DNA of 64,000 nt from Leptolyngbya sp. FACHB-321 (GTDB lineage Bacteria; Cyanobacteriota; Cyanobacteriia; Leptolyngbyales; Leptolyngbyaceae), in contig NZ_JACJPI010000046.1 in assembly GCF_014695975.1 (NCBI RefSeq), forward strand, positions 1-64,000. The letters are read 5' to 3'. Below are positions 26,306 through 36,278 of this stretch, in pieces. The translations under genes and the position numbers were made by a program. The notes under the pieces were generated by a model. It had not been told where the DNA came from and searched no databases. It worked only from the letters and a program-made list of their open reading frames with translations. Within the stretch, counting starts at the first letter, position 1. The number at the start of each line of letters is the position of its first letter.

Positions 26306-26553
26306 CAGATTTATGCCTGTGGGGCTATGTGCTCTACAGCTACAACCTTTATCGTGCATATAAAGTTATCTAAATTTTTAAGAATCCACTTTGACTTGCG
26401 ATAGTTGCTATAAGCCATGATTGCGATCGGTCAACTGCTGGATAGGGGCATAGTAAGGCTGTAGCTCAACAGTATGTGCTGTATGCTCAACCGTTATTGG
26501 TACGAGCAATTTTTTCGCTGGAAACTCGATCTTGAGAATAGTGAGGCTGGATC

Positions 26554-28185
26554 TTGGGAGTAGTGAAGCTAGAACCGATCGCACCTGAATTATCCCCAGA
26601 GCAACAAGTCCATCGGTTAATATCGGTAGCTGCGTTGCCCATCGTAGAATTTCCATCCCCGATCGCGGCAAAAAAGGCGATTCGCACTAGTCTCACGGCT
26701 TCGACTCTCGATGGAGTGTTTGCGGCTATTTTCTTAAATGTTACTGGCGGTGTGCTGCTTAGTAACTTTTTGGTCGAGTTAGATGCCAGTCCTACAGAAG
26801 TAGGGTTGCTGTCGTCAATACCGATGTTGGCAAACCTGATTCAACCGCTGGGAGCGTTTCTGGGCAATCGCACCACTAGTCGTCATCGTTACTGCCTTTG
26901 GGTGTATGTCCCTTCGCGCTTGATCTGGCTACTTCTGGCAGCTGGTATTGCGTTTTCTAGCTGGCATGGTGTTGTGGATGCGCAGCAATTAGTTTGGTGG
27001 ACGCTGGCGACCGTCTGCATGACGCACTTTATTGGTGCTTTGGGTGGAGCCTCCTGGTTGAGTTGGTTGGCATCGCTCGTACCACGTCGTCTGCGGGGAC
27101 GTTATTTTGGCATTCGCAATTGTACTGCCAGCCTAACAAACCTCCTGTCCGTACCGCTTTTAGGTTTTGCCGTCTCTACCTTTCCAGGTGGTTCAGTACG
27201 AGGCTTTGGGGTTGTTTTGCTCTTGGGCATAGTAGCAGGCATCATCAGCTTGGGCTTTCAGTTTTTCATGGTGGATGTCAATCCACAACGGCAGCGGGAA
27301 GGGATCTGGGGAGCAGAGGAGAAGAAGCGAGCCAAGGTGGGGAGCACGGAAGCAGAGGAGGAACAGGGAGAAACTGAGGATGCAGAGAGCATTACTCAAG
27401 CATTAGTCCCTGCCCCACTCCCTACTGACCACTCGCCACTACTCTTCTTAAAAGACAAAAATTTCCTCTTCTTCCTGCTGTATTTCAGCGCCTGGATGTT
27501 TGCGGTAAATTTGAGTGCGCCATTTTTCAATCTATATATGCTAGATAACCTGGCGATCGATGTCAGTTGGGTTACGGTTTACAACAGTTTGCAAGCCGGA
27601 GCCATGATGGTGATGTTAGTCCTATGGGGCAGGCTTGCTGATCGCGTGGGCAATCGTCCGATTCTGCTTGCAGTCGGTATTTTAGTTGCCATCACACCGT
27701 TGTTATGGCTGGGAACGGGTACAAACTCGCTTTCGCTCTGGCTCTGGCTACCACTGCTGCATATTGTGGCGGGTGCAACATGGGCAGCGATCGACTTGTG
27801 CAGTAACAATCTTCAGCTTGGTGTGGCTCCAGTCCAGCAGCAGGCAACGTACTTTGCGATCGCGGCAGCTATAGCGGGGATTAGCGGTGCTGCGGGTACA
27901 ACCGTTGGCGGTTTTCTAGCAGAATTTGCAAACTATGGTGGTATTCCAGGTCTGTTTGCGCTCTCAGCGATCGTGCGCTTGGTGGCACTCTTACCGCTCA
28001 TACTGGTACATGAGCAACGGGGGCAATCGCTAAAGCAGATGATGCAAGTATTGTTTCCTTCCAGATCGAACCCAGCACTAGAAGCAACGGAAGCAGCAGC
28101 GCTAGAAGAACCAGTATTAGAGCCAGTGGCTGTTGAAGTGCCAGCGCTAGCAAGGTCAGCCCAATTGCATGATGCGACACACTGA
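26554..28185 (+). CDS. MFS transporter, cyanobacterial type with charged central linker
   Basis: A membrane transporter of about 540 residues with 12 predicted helices in two bundles. After an N-terminal cytoplasmic part come helices around 55-75, 85-110 and onward; the conserved [23 protein letters not shown] loop and a second bundle that starts with [22 protein letters not shown]. In the centre (residues about 246-292) a Glu/Lys/Gln-rich linker ([24 protein letters not shown]) is encoded by a repeat copy. The substrate is unknown. The start is unsettled: TTG at 26554 and GTG at 26563 are possible; no ATG is available. Confidence 0.8.
   Translation: MGVVKLEPIAPELSPEQQVHRLISVAALPIVEFPSPIAAKKAIRTSLTASTLDGVFAAIFLNVTGGVLLSNFLVELDASPTEVGLLSSIPMLANLIQPLGAFLGNRTTSRHRYCLWVYVPSRLIWLLLAAGIAFSSWHGVVDAQQLVWWTLATVCMTHFIGALGGASWLSWLASLVPRRLRGRYFGIRNCTASLTNLLSVPLLGFAVSTFPGGSVRGFGVVLLLGIVAGIISLGFQFFMVDVNPQRQREGIWGAEEKKRAKVGSTEAEEEQGETEDAESITQALVPAPLPTDHSPLLFLKDKNFLFFLLYFSAWMFAVNLSAPFFNLYMLDNLAIDVSWVTVYNSLQAGAMMVMLVLWGRLADRVGNRPILLAVGILVAITPLLWLGTGTNSLSLWLWLPLLHIVAGATWAAIDLCSNNLQLGVAPVQQQATYFAIAAAIAGISGAAGTTVGGFLAEFANYGGIPGLFALSAIVRLVALLPLILVHEQRGQSLKQMMQVLFPSRSNPALEATEAAALEEPVLEPVAVEVPALARSAQLHDATH
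27294..27450 (+). repeat. Dispersed purine/pyrimidine repeat copy within the MFS gene
   Basis: The purine arm GGGGAGCAGAGGAGAAGAAG and the opposite arm CCCTGCCCCACTCCCTACTG flank a short centre. The copy is in frame and makes the acidic/basic linker between the two helix bundles, where length variation is tolerated. Its layout matches copies at 21281, 36757 and elsewhere. Confidence 0.6.
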
Positions 28186-28214
28186 ACGGCTGCAAGATCC
28201 GCCACAATGGAAGC

Positions 28215-29201
28215 ATGAACCAGGTTGACTATCTCCGCATTAGCCTTATCGATCGCTGCAACTTTCGCTGCCAGTACTGTATGCCAGAGGGCACAGACCT
28301 GACCTATGCTTTGCAACAGAATCTACTAACGCAAGAGGAGTTGTTGACCTTACTCCATGAAGTGTTTATCCCGGTTGGGTTTACCCGCTTTCGGCTAACT
28401 GGCGGCGAACCGCTGCTTCGTCCTGGCGTAGTGGAAATTGTGCAAGCGATCGCTCAGTTCCCTGAAACGCAAGACCTGTCTATGACGACGAATGCGTTTT
28501 TACTCGCTGGTATGGCGCGAGAGCTTTATAACGCAGGCTTACGGCGCATCAACATTAGTCTGGATTCACTGCAACCAGATGTATTTGACGCCATTATTGG
28601 TCATCACGGTCGTTCGCGTTGGCAGCAAGTATGGGATGGCATTCAGGCGGCGTATCAAGTCGGTTTCAATCCCCTGAAGCTTAACGTAGTCGTGATCCCC
28701 GGTGTCAATGATCAGGAAGTCTTAGACTTGGCAGCCTTGAGCATTGAGCGCGAATGGCACGTCCGCTTCATCGAATTTATGCCAATCGGCAACGATTACC
28801 TGTTTAGCGATCGCGGCTGGGTCAGTTCCGAAGAACTGCGGCAACGCATTCGCGACCGCTGGGGGCTAACCGATGGACAAGTACGCGGTAACGGTCCCGC
28901 TGATGTGTTCAGAATTCCTGGTGCGAAAGGCACGCTCGGCTTCATTAGCCAGATGTCAGAATGCTTCTGCGATCGCTGTAACCGGATGCGTCTCTCTGCT
29001 GATGGTTGGTTGCGTCCTTGCTTACTCAATGAAACGGGACAGCTTGATTTGAGAACAGCACTACGATCAGGCGTTCCCCTCGCCCAGCTCCGCCAACAGG
29101 TACGCGACTTGCTGCTGCTCAAACCAGAAATTAACTACAAAGAGCGTGATTCTGGCACAACAGGCACTTACAACCGTACCATGTCCCAGATTGGCGGGTA
29201 A
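28215..29201 (+). CDS. moaA: GTP 3',8-cyclase
   Basis: A radical-SAM enzyme that starts molybdenum cofactor synthesis from GTP. The cluster motif is [12 protein letters not shown] (residues 14-25), followed by [15 protein letters not shown]. The second 4Fe-4S site is formed by [22 protein letters not shown] (about 254-275). The protein ends NRTMSQIGG, keeping the C-terminal double glycine required for activity. Length (328) is typical. The ATG at 28215 lies 29 bases after the transporter stop codon, so the two may be co-transcribed. No other mo-cofactor genes are adjacent. Confidence 0.97.
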   Translation: MNQVDYLRISLIDRCNFRCQYCMPEGTDLTYALQQNLLTQEELLTLLHEVFIPVGFTRFRLTGGEPLLRPGVVEIVQAIAQFPETQDLSMTTNAFLLAGMARELYNAGLRRINISLDSLQPDVFDAIIGHHGRSRWQQVWDGIQAAYQVGFNPLKLNVVVIPGVNDQEVLDLAALSIEREWHVRFIEFMPIGNDYLFSDRGWVSSEELRQRIRDRWGLTDGQVRGNGPADVFRIPGAKGTLGFISQMSECFCDRCNRMRLSADGWLRPCLLNETGQLDLRTALRSGVPLAQLRQQVRDLLLLKPEINYKERDSGTTGTYNRTMSQIGG

Positions 29202-29240
29202 GTGAATGTGTGACGGCGCGGAAAAGTTTTCATCGTTTTC

Positions 29241-30023
29241 TTATACGTGCGAGGGTTCTGCTTTTGGTTCTTCTAATAGCCAGCGCCAGATCTCAGGCAA
29301 TCGTCGTTGCCACGAGGTTTCGTAGTGTGTTTCACCCTCTGCCAACAGAAAGTGAACTTCATGATCACTATAACCAAGCTGTTTGAGATGCTTGTAAAAG
29401 TCTCGTGTGACGGGCACATAGTCGAGCCAAGCCCCATAAAACGAATGTTGTTCCTGGCTACCCACGTAGAGATAAATTTTTGACCAAAGCTCAGTGTGCT
29501 GATCCCACAGCTTAAACATTTGATCGCCACCCCACATTAGCGCTGGAGAGAGTCCACTAATGCGCCCTACTGTGTTGGCGTACTTTTTGCCGATGTAAAG
29601 CGACAATAGTCCACCCATGCTAGAACCCATGACGCTCGTCCATTGTGGCTGTGGCAGCGTCCGATAGGTGCGATCGATGTACGGTTTAAGCTGGCTAACC
29701 AAAAATTGAGCGCACAGATCGCCCCGACCACCCGCCCAAGGCGAGTACTCAATCATGCGATCGCGCGTGCTGTCGATGCCCACAATAATCCAGGGGCGTA
29801 AGGTGCCTGCGCTAACCAGTGCCTCCATCGTCGTATTCGCGCACCAGGTATCAAAAGCGGCTGATTCAGGATGGGAAAAAACATTCTGCCCGTCCAGCAT
29901 ATATAGTACAGGAGAGGACTGGTTAGGCTGCTGCGTATAAGCTTCTGGTATGAAAATACGCAGCGTGCGTGTCATCCGCTCCACGTCAGAATAGAAGTCG
30001 CGGATGATAGTAATATTGCCCAT
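29241..30023 (-). CDS. Esterase of the alpha/beta-hydrolase fold (Fes/esterase D-like)
   Basis: The 260-residue protein resembles the esterase family (PF00756): RTLRIFIPEAYTQQPNQSSPVLYMLDGQNVF, then IIVGIDSTRDRMIEYSPW, the nucleophile elbow VMGSSMGGLLSLYIG, and a late His in EGETHYETSWQRRLPEIWRWL. These are typical of putative esterases of the EntFes/feruloyl-esterase group; the natural substrate is unknown. No signal peptide is seen, so it is probably cytoplasmic. The ATG at 30021-30023 precedes MGNITIIRDFYS. Monocistronic, convergent with moaA. Confidence 0.85.
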   Translation of the reverse strand: MGNITIIRDFYSDVERMTRTLRIFIPEAYTQQPNQSSPVLYMLDGQNVFSHPESAAFDTWCANTTMEALVSAGTLRPWIIVGIDSTRDRMIEYSPWAGGRGDLCAQFLVSQLKPYIDRTYRTLPQPQWTSVMGSSMGGLLSLYIGKKYANTVGRISGLSPALMWGGDQMFKLWDQHTELWSKIYLYVGSQEQHSFYGAWLDYVPVTRDFYKHLKQLGYSDHEVHFLLAEGETHYETSWQRRLPEIWRWLLEEPKAEPSHV

Positions 30024-30532
30024 AGTGCAGTGAAGAAGGGATAAACGACGTGCGATCGTGGTTGAGCAAGGCTTAGCTTGAAAAGCGTAAGTAGCCTTTC
30101 TATGTCAAGCGCGGATGCTTAAGTTGTTGTGATTCGGTCATTAATGATGCGATCGTTTTTGGATACAGTAACAACCAGCGAAATCCCCTACTAACTGCTC
30201 TAAAAAATAACAGTCTTAAACACAATTCGGCTTCCAGCAGTTGATAAGACAATGCTTCAAGTTTCCACTTGATGTTAAGGATTAGCTTAAGCCACAAGTC
30301 AACATCACTATGCTTTGTGCTAAGCCAATAAATGCTTGTGTCTAACTTCACATTGTTAAAACACCGGTTGAGCTAGCTCTTACAGCTAAAACGTCAGTGT
30401 CAACAGGTCGCTACGTTCCGTACATATCCTGAGACAAATTACTCCTACCCTAATAAAATCCTGGGATTTACCGTAGGGAGCAATTCTGCTAATGAAGTTA
30501 AATCAGGACATCTTCACTTGAGGATTGCTGTT
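30024..30532. other. 509-base spacer without a convincing gene
   Basis: A minus-strand ORF at 30100-30351 (83 residues, GTG start, Leu-rich) has no family features I know and no clear ribosome site, so I did not call it. The right end holds the leader of the next gene; GAGG at 30520-30523 sits 9 bases before its ATG. AT-rich stretches near 30200-30360 may contain promoters. Confidence 0.35.
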
Positions 30533-30841
30533 ATGTCTCTCGAATTGACTGTTGAAGATTTGCTCGTTCTCGAAAAGCATCGTCTAGACCGTCTCCGCTC
30601 TTGCTTTGCAGAAACACTGGCAGAATGTTTTCTGCACCTTAGTCAAAACAATACGCTAACGATCCATTGCGCAGAAGCCTGGATGGTTGACCAGCTTTTG
30701 AGTGAAATCGATCGGCTACGTAGCGCAGTGTGGGTCATTACGGGTGCTCAGCGGCTGTCCGTTTGTTTTGCTCAAGAAGAAGTTTACCGAACCTCAACTC
30801 GTCAAGCACACAAAAGATCTAAGCGGCTTCAGAGCGCTTAA
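30533..30841 (+). CDS. Small protein of 102 residues, unknown
   Basis: The product starts MSLELTVEDLLVLEKHRLDRLRSCFAETLAECFLHLSQNN and has the look of a small helical-beta domain with a short basic tail (QAHKRSKRLQSA). It has three Cys. I recognise no family. An upstream TTG at 30518 is in frame, but ATG at 30533 with GAGG nine bases before it is the better start. It is an isolated gene between a converging esterase and another small gene. Confidence 0.6.
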   Translation: MSLELTVEDLLVLEKHRLDRLRSCFAETLAECFLHLSQNNTLTIHCAEAWMVDQLLSEIDRLRSAVWVITGAQRLSVCFAQEEVYRTSTRQAHKRSKRLQSA

Positions 30842-31223
30842 ATAGCTGCCAGTATAGGATGCCAAGGCTTGAGTCAGCATTAACATACTGTTACTGACCA
30901 CACTCTCTGGCAAAGGATGAGGGATGAAGAGAAACCCTTGCTCAAAGGAAGTTTCAAGGTTAATGTTTGTCCTAACGTTCTCTTCGTCTGCTAGACATAT
31001 CTCTACTAAGAAACAAGCTGTAGCGATCAACGCAGCACTGATCGCGAAAGACAACGGCTGGCAGCGGCATAGCTTCTGAGCTATCTATGTATTTTCACCT
31101 GATCGGATGAATCTTTTGGGTGGAGCAAACCACGTCATTCATGAGCGAAGCTATCTCTATAAAGATTACATGAAGTGATGCTTGCAACATGAGCACCACT
31201 GCATGAGAAGGAGATTGCTATCT
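30842..31223. other. 382-base spacer with part of a dispersed repeat
   Basis: The stretch 30899-30950 (GGCAAAGGATGAGGGATGAAG then AACCCTTG) looks like the purine arm of the dispersed repeat, without an obvious matching pyrimidine arm. No gene is recognised. AAGGAG at about 31207-31212 is the ribosome site of the next gene. Confidence 0.35.
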
Positions 31224-31427
31224 ATGACCCCATCAAATGGCTCCAACCGACTCACCATTGCGCAGGTGATCGATCGCATTATGCGTTCTGGCAGAATTAC
31301 CCGCTTAGATAAGGACTTTTTCTTTCACGCCATGCTTGCTGAAGTGCCACTTACTCAAGCAGAGCAGAATCAGGTCAGAAACGTCTTTGATCGCTTGAGT
31401 ATGGGGCTTCTGCGCGTTGTTGAGTAA
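31224..31427 (+). CDS. Small conserved protein, 67 residues
   Basis: MTPSNGSNRLTIAQVIDRIMRSGRITRLDKDFFFHAMLAEVPLTQAEQNQVRNVFDRLSMGLLRVVE. I recall small cyanobacterial proteins of this form (a helix, then R-IT-R, then L-x-E-x-x-V/N-R-V-F-D-x-L-x-x-G-x-L-R-V-V). A longer reading frame begins at 31182 with TTG, but the ATG at 31224 with AAGGAG about 11 bases upstream is clearly better. Function unknown; the gene is convergent with the large kinase and ends 9 bases before it. Confidence 0.7.
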   Translation: MTPSNGSNRLTIAQVIDRIMRSGRITRLDKDFFFHAMLAEVPLTQAEQNQVRNVFDRLSMGLLRVVE

Positions 31428-31435
31428 CTCGCGGT

Positions 31436-34400
31436 TTAGCTGACTTGTGGACTGAGTTGCACCATGCTGGGTATGAAAGAGCAAGTAGGCACGGGTAGCT
31501 GAATGGAGAAGTGCGTCCAACCATTACGGCTCTCAACTAAGATAACGCCTTCCAGCTGGGCAATCAGACACTGTACCAGTGCTAGCCCCAGACCAGTCCC
31601 GCCTTGCTTCCAGGGATCAGCATTGGGCACGCGGTAAAACTTTTCAAAGATATGTGGCAGTTCTGAGGCAGGGATCTCAGCTTGATTAGCAACCGTAAAG
31701 ACGATGTAGGGCAAAACTTCATACGTATTAGCATCGGATGCTGGGTCATACTCAACCATTAACGTTACTGCCCTTCCAGGAGACGTATATTTACAGGCGT
31801 TGTTGAGCAACTCAGCGATTACCCTTTGTAGCGTTGCCTTGTCGGTTGTTATGGTTGGAAAAATGGTTGGTAGTTGTACGGTCAGTGTCTGCTGTCGATC
31901 GTCTGTACGCGAATAAAACGGCTCAACGATCGTCGCAAGGCACTCTTGTAGATCAACCTGTTCCAGAGCCACAGGGTATGCTGCTGCCTCCAGTCGTTGC
32001 AAGTCGAGCAAATCATTAATGAGTTCGATTTCGCGTAGGCATTCTGCTTGCAGAATATCAAGGTAACGAGCCTGCCGCTCCGGTGCCGTAACGGTTTTCA
32101 GCATGTGAATTGCCATCTTCATGTTAGACATGGGTGTCCGCAATTCGTGGGAAACCGTGCTGAGAAAGTCATCTTTGAGTTGGTTGAGTTCTTCTAGCGC
32201 CGCAACTTGCGCCTGGGCAGCCTGATAGAGACGCGCTTGCCGAATCGCGATCGCACACTGGTTTGCGACTTGCTGCACCAGCCGGATCTCCTGGCTTGTA
32301 AAGATGTCGTCAGCGGGTCGGAAAAGCCACAAATCGCCAATGACGCCTTGATCGTCTACCATGGGACACGTCAGGATGGAATTTCTTTTGCCTAAGAGCC
32401 GTGGTTCACAGGACTGGATACGACAAAATTGAAAGCATTGCTCCCGTAATAACCAATCGTAGACCTCAGCCAGACTGTCCATCTTGACGGTAAGCCCATT
32501 GGCGGTCGGGAGGTCTGACAGGATATGTTCGTAGCAAACGGTAGACGTGCGTTGCTCAAGGTCGTAGAGTGCGGCATCACAACCCATAATCTTCAACCCC
32601 GATGCCAGTTCTTGCACGGCAGTTTGCAAAATGCGGTCTTCGTCTAGACTGTCGCGTACTGAGTCCGTAATGCGCTTTAAGGTCGCTTCAAACCGTAACG
32701 CCTGTTGAAGTTGAGCGGTGCGATCGTGGACTTGAGCTTCCAGTGCTGTGTTAAGCTGCTGCACCTGACAATAGAGTTCTGCCTGCTGAATAGCAATTGA
32801 AACCTGGGTTGCCAGTTGCTCTAGTAGCTCCATTTCAAACGTTTCCCAGTGTCGTTCAGTTGCACACTGATGTACTACCAGCACGCCCCAAATAGTCTTT
32901 CCATGCAAAATCGGCACGGCTAAAGCGGCTTTCACCTGCCATACTTCCAGAAACTGCCGAAACACATTATTAGAGTCAAGGTCTTGCACATTAGCAAGCA
33001 CCAAATTTTTACCCTGCTCGTACTCCTGTTGCCGTTGCTGCACCCAGTTTTCCTGCACGTTCAGCCCTATCATTGGCTGCCAACACGTATCAACAGATTC
33101 AGCCGTGACTCGTCTACCGTTTCTTGGCTCCACCACAAAAAGGACAACTCGATCGGCTTTTAAGAATTGCCGCACCTCAGATACAGTTGTGTTCAACGTT
33201 TCCTTTAAATCCAACGAGTTGCGAATGCGTTGAGCGATCGTACCCACCAATCGTTCGCGTTCAGCTTGCTGGCGCAGTGCTTCTTCAAAACGTTTGCGAT
33301 CAGTAATGTCCATCGAAATGCCCAGCGTTCTTACAGGCATACCCGCTTCGTCGTGAAAGGTATGGCTTCGCTCCGCAATCCAGCGAATACTGCCATCTGG
33401 ATGAACAATCCGAAATTCTTTGCTGTAGTTCGCTGCCTGTTGGCTCTGCAAAAGAATGTGCATCCTAACAGCTTCGCGATCGTCAGGATGGACACAGTCA
33501 AGAAACGCTGCCTCTGTAGCGTCGGAAGTATCTGGCACCACACCAAACAAGTGTTTGCAGCTATCTGACCAATTATTTATGCCTGTCTTCTGTTCGTAGT
33601 CCCATGTTCCCATCTGCGTTGTTTCAAGCGTCAGCTTAAAGCGTTCCTGGCTCTCTAATAGTGCCGCTTCTGCCTGTTTTCGCTCCGTAATATCTTTTGT
33701 AAAACAGTGAAAACCAATCAGCCGATCGTGCCAGTCATGTGCCGCCACCATGACCTTTTCGCTGTAAAAGGTCGAGCCATCCTTACGTAAGCCCATGACC
33801 TCCACTTCAGCTTTGCCTTCAATCATCATCTGCTGATACGCTGCCACCACGCTATGAATACAATCGGGATGCACTGTTTGCTGCCAAACCATCCCAATCA
33901 TTTCTTCTTGTTGATAGCCAAGGGCAGTGGCATACGCCCGGTTTAAGGCAACGTATTGTCCGTCGATATTGACGCGAGCAATACCCTCGACTGCATTACC
34001 AAGCGCGGTGCTCATCTCTAATAGTTCTGCCTGTGCATGCTTGCGATCGGTAACATCCAGAAAAAATAAGGACATCCCATCGGCAGAAGGAAACAGCCGG
34101 ACATCAAACCAGGCATTAAGGGACGGGTGAAACTCCTCAAACGTGACTGGCACCTGCTCTGCCATCGCACGGTGATACTCCTGATCTAAGACAGAGCCGA
34201 CAAGATCGGGAAAGACATCCCAAAGGCTTTGTCCCAGCAGATCTTCTGGCGATCGCCGACAAAGTTGTGCTGCCTGCTGATTCACATAGGTCAGTCGCCA
34301 CTGTTTATCTAACGACATAAAAGCATCCGTGATGCTTTCGAGAATATTGACCGTTTGCCGATTGGCAACAAGCAAGGCTTCTTCGGCACGTTTGCGTTCG

Positions 34401-35047
34401 GTAATATCGTGGCAGTTGATAACGACACCACGAATCGCTGGCACATCTAACAAGCTCGTTGCCACTGCTTCAAAAAAGCACCATGCGCCATTGCGGTCTC
34501 GTACACGGTACTCGATCACAGGCTGACTAACGTTGGGGTTCTTGATTGCCTGCTCAAGCACAGTGATGATGAGCGGCACATCGTCTGGATGTACAAACTC
34601 TGTAGTGCTGTAGCCAACGACATCCTGCATGGTATAGCCCAGGACTTTTGCGGCAGAAGGGCTGCAATACCGAAAAATTCCCTTCCGATCCAGCACCACA
34701 ATGATGTCAGTGGCGTTCTCAATCAGCGATCGAAACCGTTGCTCACTCTCCTGCAACGCTTTTTCAGCGCGTCTACGCTCAACAATTTCCTGCCGCAACC
34801 GACTGTTTGTGTCGAGCAAATCAGCCGTCCGCTCGAGAATCAGCTCTTCAAGCGACTTAAGATAGTGGGTGTGATTGGCACTCACTGCCACACCACGAGT
34901 CGAATCACTCAGCAACGAATGACAAAGCATCTTCAGCTCAGTCTGCTGGCGCTCGGCTTCTGCTGTTAATAAGATGTGTTGTAGTTGCTCAAACGCTGCT
35001 TCGCTCTGGCAACAATCGCGCAAGCTTTCAAGATATTCAGGTTTCAT
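31436..35047 (-). CDS. Multi-PAS/GAF sensor histidine kinase
   Basis: A 1203-residue soluble sensor. It has a coiled-coil start, four PAS/PAC units (beginning near residues 100, 225, 345 and 475; each ends in an ITERK or DITDRK type linker), a GAF domain at about 615-755 (LKADRVVLFVVEPRNGRRVTA), a second GAF near 790-935, and then the kinase core: H-box FLSTVSHELRTPMSNMKM (His near 965), N-box LLNNACKYTSPG (about 1082), G-box GTGLGLALVQCLI (about 1154). There is no membrane segment and no receiver domain. No cysteine motif for bilin binding was noted in the GAF domains, so the input signal is unknown. The ATG at 35045-35047 is the first in frame. No response regulator is adjacent. Confidence 0.93.
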   Translation of the reverse strand: MKPEYLESLRDCCQSEAAFEQLQHILLTAEAERQQTELKMLCHSLLSDSTRGVAVSANHTHYLKSLEELILERTADLLDTNSRLRQEIVERRRAEKALQESEQRFRSLIENATDIIVVLDRKGIFRYCSPSAAKVLGYTMQDVVGYSTTEFVHPDDVPLIITVLEQAIKNPNVSQPVIEYRVRDRNGAWCFFEAVATSLLDVPAIRGVVINCHDITERKRAEEALLVANRQTVNILESITDAFMSLDKQWRLTYVNQQAAQLCRRSPEDLLGQSLWDVFPDLVGSVLDQEYHRAMAEQVPVTFEEFHPSLNAWFDVRLFPSADGMSLFFLDVTDRKHAQAELLEMSTALGNAVEGIARVNIDGQYVALNRAYATALGYQQEEMIGMVWQQTVHPDCIHSVVAAYQQMMIEGKAEVEVMGLRKDGSTFYSEKVMVAAHDWHDRLIGFHCFTKDITERKQAEAALLESQERFKLTLETTQMGTWDYEQKTGINNWSDSCKHLFGVVPDTSDATEAAFLDCVHPDDREAVRMHILLQSQQAANYSKEFRIVHPDGSIRWIAERSHTFHDEAGMPVRTLGISMDITDRKRFEEALRQQAERERLVGTIAQRIRNSLDLKETLNTTVSEVRQFLKADRVVLFVVEPRNGRRVTAESVDTCWQPMIGLNVQENWVQQRQQEYEQGKNLVLANVQDLDSNNVFRQFLEVWQVKAALAVPILHGKTIWGVLVVHQCATERHWETFEMELLEQLATQVSIAIQQAELYCQVQQLNTALEAQVHDRTAQLQQALRFEATLKRITDSVRDSLDEDRILQTAVQELASGLKIMGCDAALYDLEQRTSTVCYEHILSDLPTANGLTVKMDSLAEVYDWLLREQCFQFCRIQSCEPRLLGKRNSILTCPMVDDQGVIGDLWLFRPADDIFTSQEIRLVQQVANQCAIAIRQARLYQAAQAQVAALEELNQLKDDFLSTVSHELRTPMSNMKMAIHMLKTVTAPERQARYLDILQAECLREIELINDLLDLQRLEAAAYPVALEQVDLQECLATIVEPFYSRTDDRQQTLTVQLPTIFPTITTDKATLQRVIAELLNNACKYTSPGRAVTLMVEYDPASDANTYEVLPYIVFTVANQAEIPASELPHIFEKFYRVPNADPWKQGGTGLGLALVQCLIAQLEGVILVESRNGWTHFSIQLPVPTCSFIPSMVQLSPQVS

Positions 35048-35421
35048 TGCAGCGGCTAAAGGCGTAGAACGACTATGAGCACTTGATCTTCAGCATAAGG
35101 TCTTTAAAGATAATGAGAACCGCCCCATCGTCATGGCTGCATGATCGCACTCAGTCATACTGCTTAGGAAGCCGCTTTGCTGCTGACAAACTATGTTTCA
35201 ACCACTAAACGGTATGAAGCTGACTTTAATTAGAAGGGGATATGAAGTAAAGAGATGGAAAACACCCAACACTCACTATAGGGAGTATGCCCAAGCTTTT
35301 CTCAGTACTAACACGAATTATCTTTGACTTTACTGAGAGTATTACTTAGTCACTACCGTAAAACCACGGGTCGTTCAAGTAACCTGTAAATACTAAACCG
35401 GTTTACAACTCAGACAGTGAA
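35048..35421. other. 374-base spacer, no gene recognised
   Basis: This gap holds the histidine kinase promoter (its left end) and the 3' side of the small membrane-protein gene. It is AT-rich around 35215-35340. No ORF with recognisable features, no tRNA. Confidence 0.4.
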
Positions 35422-35892
35422 CTACAGCCATTGGCGGATGGTCTGACCCAGGGTTCCCAGGTAGTTCATTTCAGGGAGTACAAGTGGATCTGTAGTAAAG
35501 ACGTAATAAATATTGCCTTCGTCGCTTACTTCAAACGTGGCAGAAAATTCTTTTGCCCAATCATCTAAATGCTGACGTGCGATCGCAGGTTCTAAGCGAG
35601 CGTTTGCCGCAAAATTGAGCACAGATACTCTACCGTGGCTGGCATGAAGAAGCTGAAAGAAGCGCTCACGCAGTGCCTGCCGCTCTAACTTAGAACTAGC
35701 ATGCAATAACCAACCGCCCAGAGATGCAGGAGCAAGCCCAAAGGAGATAAGGGCGATCACCAAAGCTGCCAAAAGACCGCCAGTAGCGTGACTAAGCAAA
35801 ATCGCAGTTACTAGCGCGATCGAGGTAGTACCGCCACCATAAAGAAACAGCGCACCCACTACCTTGCTTACCTTGCTCCAAATTCGACTCAT
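35422..35892 (-). CDS. Small membrane-anchored protein, unknown function
   Basis: A 156-residue product with two hydrophobic segments near the N-terminus (about 8-28, VVGALFLYGGGTTSIALVTAIL, and 33-60, GLLAALVIALISFGLAPASLGGWLLHA), then a soluble C-terminal domain of about 95 residues: RQALRERFFQLLHASHGRVSVLNFAANARLEPAIARQHLDDWAKEF looks like a winged-helix-type fold, then a short beta end (GNIYYVFTT). I know a few cyanobacterial proteins with this layout but no assigned function. TTG at 35907 is in frame; ATG at 35890-35892 is preferred. Confidence 0.65.
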   Translation of the reverse strand: MSRIWSKVSKVVGALFLYGGGTTSIALVTAILLSHATGGLLAALVIALISFGLAPASLGGWLLHASSKLERQALRERFFQLLHASHGRVSVLNFAANARLEPAIARQHLDDWAKEFSATFEVSDEGNIYYVFTTDPLVLPEMNYLGTLGQTIRQWL

Positions 35893-36278
35893 AGCATCAG
35901 CCCGCAACTATATTTTCCATTCTCGCTTCTAAGCTGCCGTGCCTACATCAGCACTACGGTACGGGTTGCCGCACTGCCCTAAGGACGAATGGGTGAAAGT
36001 GCACAATCATGCCGTTGTCACTCTTACCGTTGATTTTTTTCCTGATCAAACAGCAATGGACTCAAACGCGGTACATCAAGAAGCAATACGATGTGTTGCG
36101 AATCGCTGCATTATGTTCAAGCTATTTCTAAAGGTGGGCAAATTAAAAGGGCAAGAATAATTTGCGATCGTGCTGCATCAACTAGCCTCTAGGAAGCGGT
36201 CGATCGCAGAAACAATTATGACTAGCAAGGTGCATCTGATGCACGCTCATATTGATATACACTCCAGCACGGCTCACT
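35893..36278. other. 386-base spacer, no gene recognised
   Basis: The gap is between divergent genes. An ORF at 35939-36160 (GTG start, 73 residues) has no ribosome site and no recognisable features, so it is not called. Nothing repeated or strongly structured was seen. Confidence 0.35.

Noticed and set aside
30100-30351. Minus-strand ORF of 83 residues
   Set aside because: It has a GTG start, no ribosome site and no family features. Leu-rich composition alone does not support a gene.
35939-36160. Plus-strand ORF of 73 residues with GTG start
   Set aside because: No ribosome site, no recognised motif, and composition resembles the spacer.
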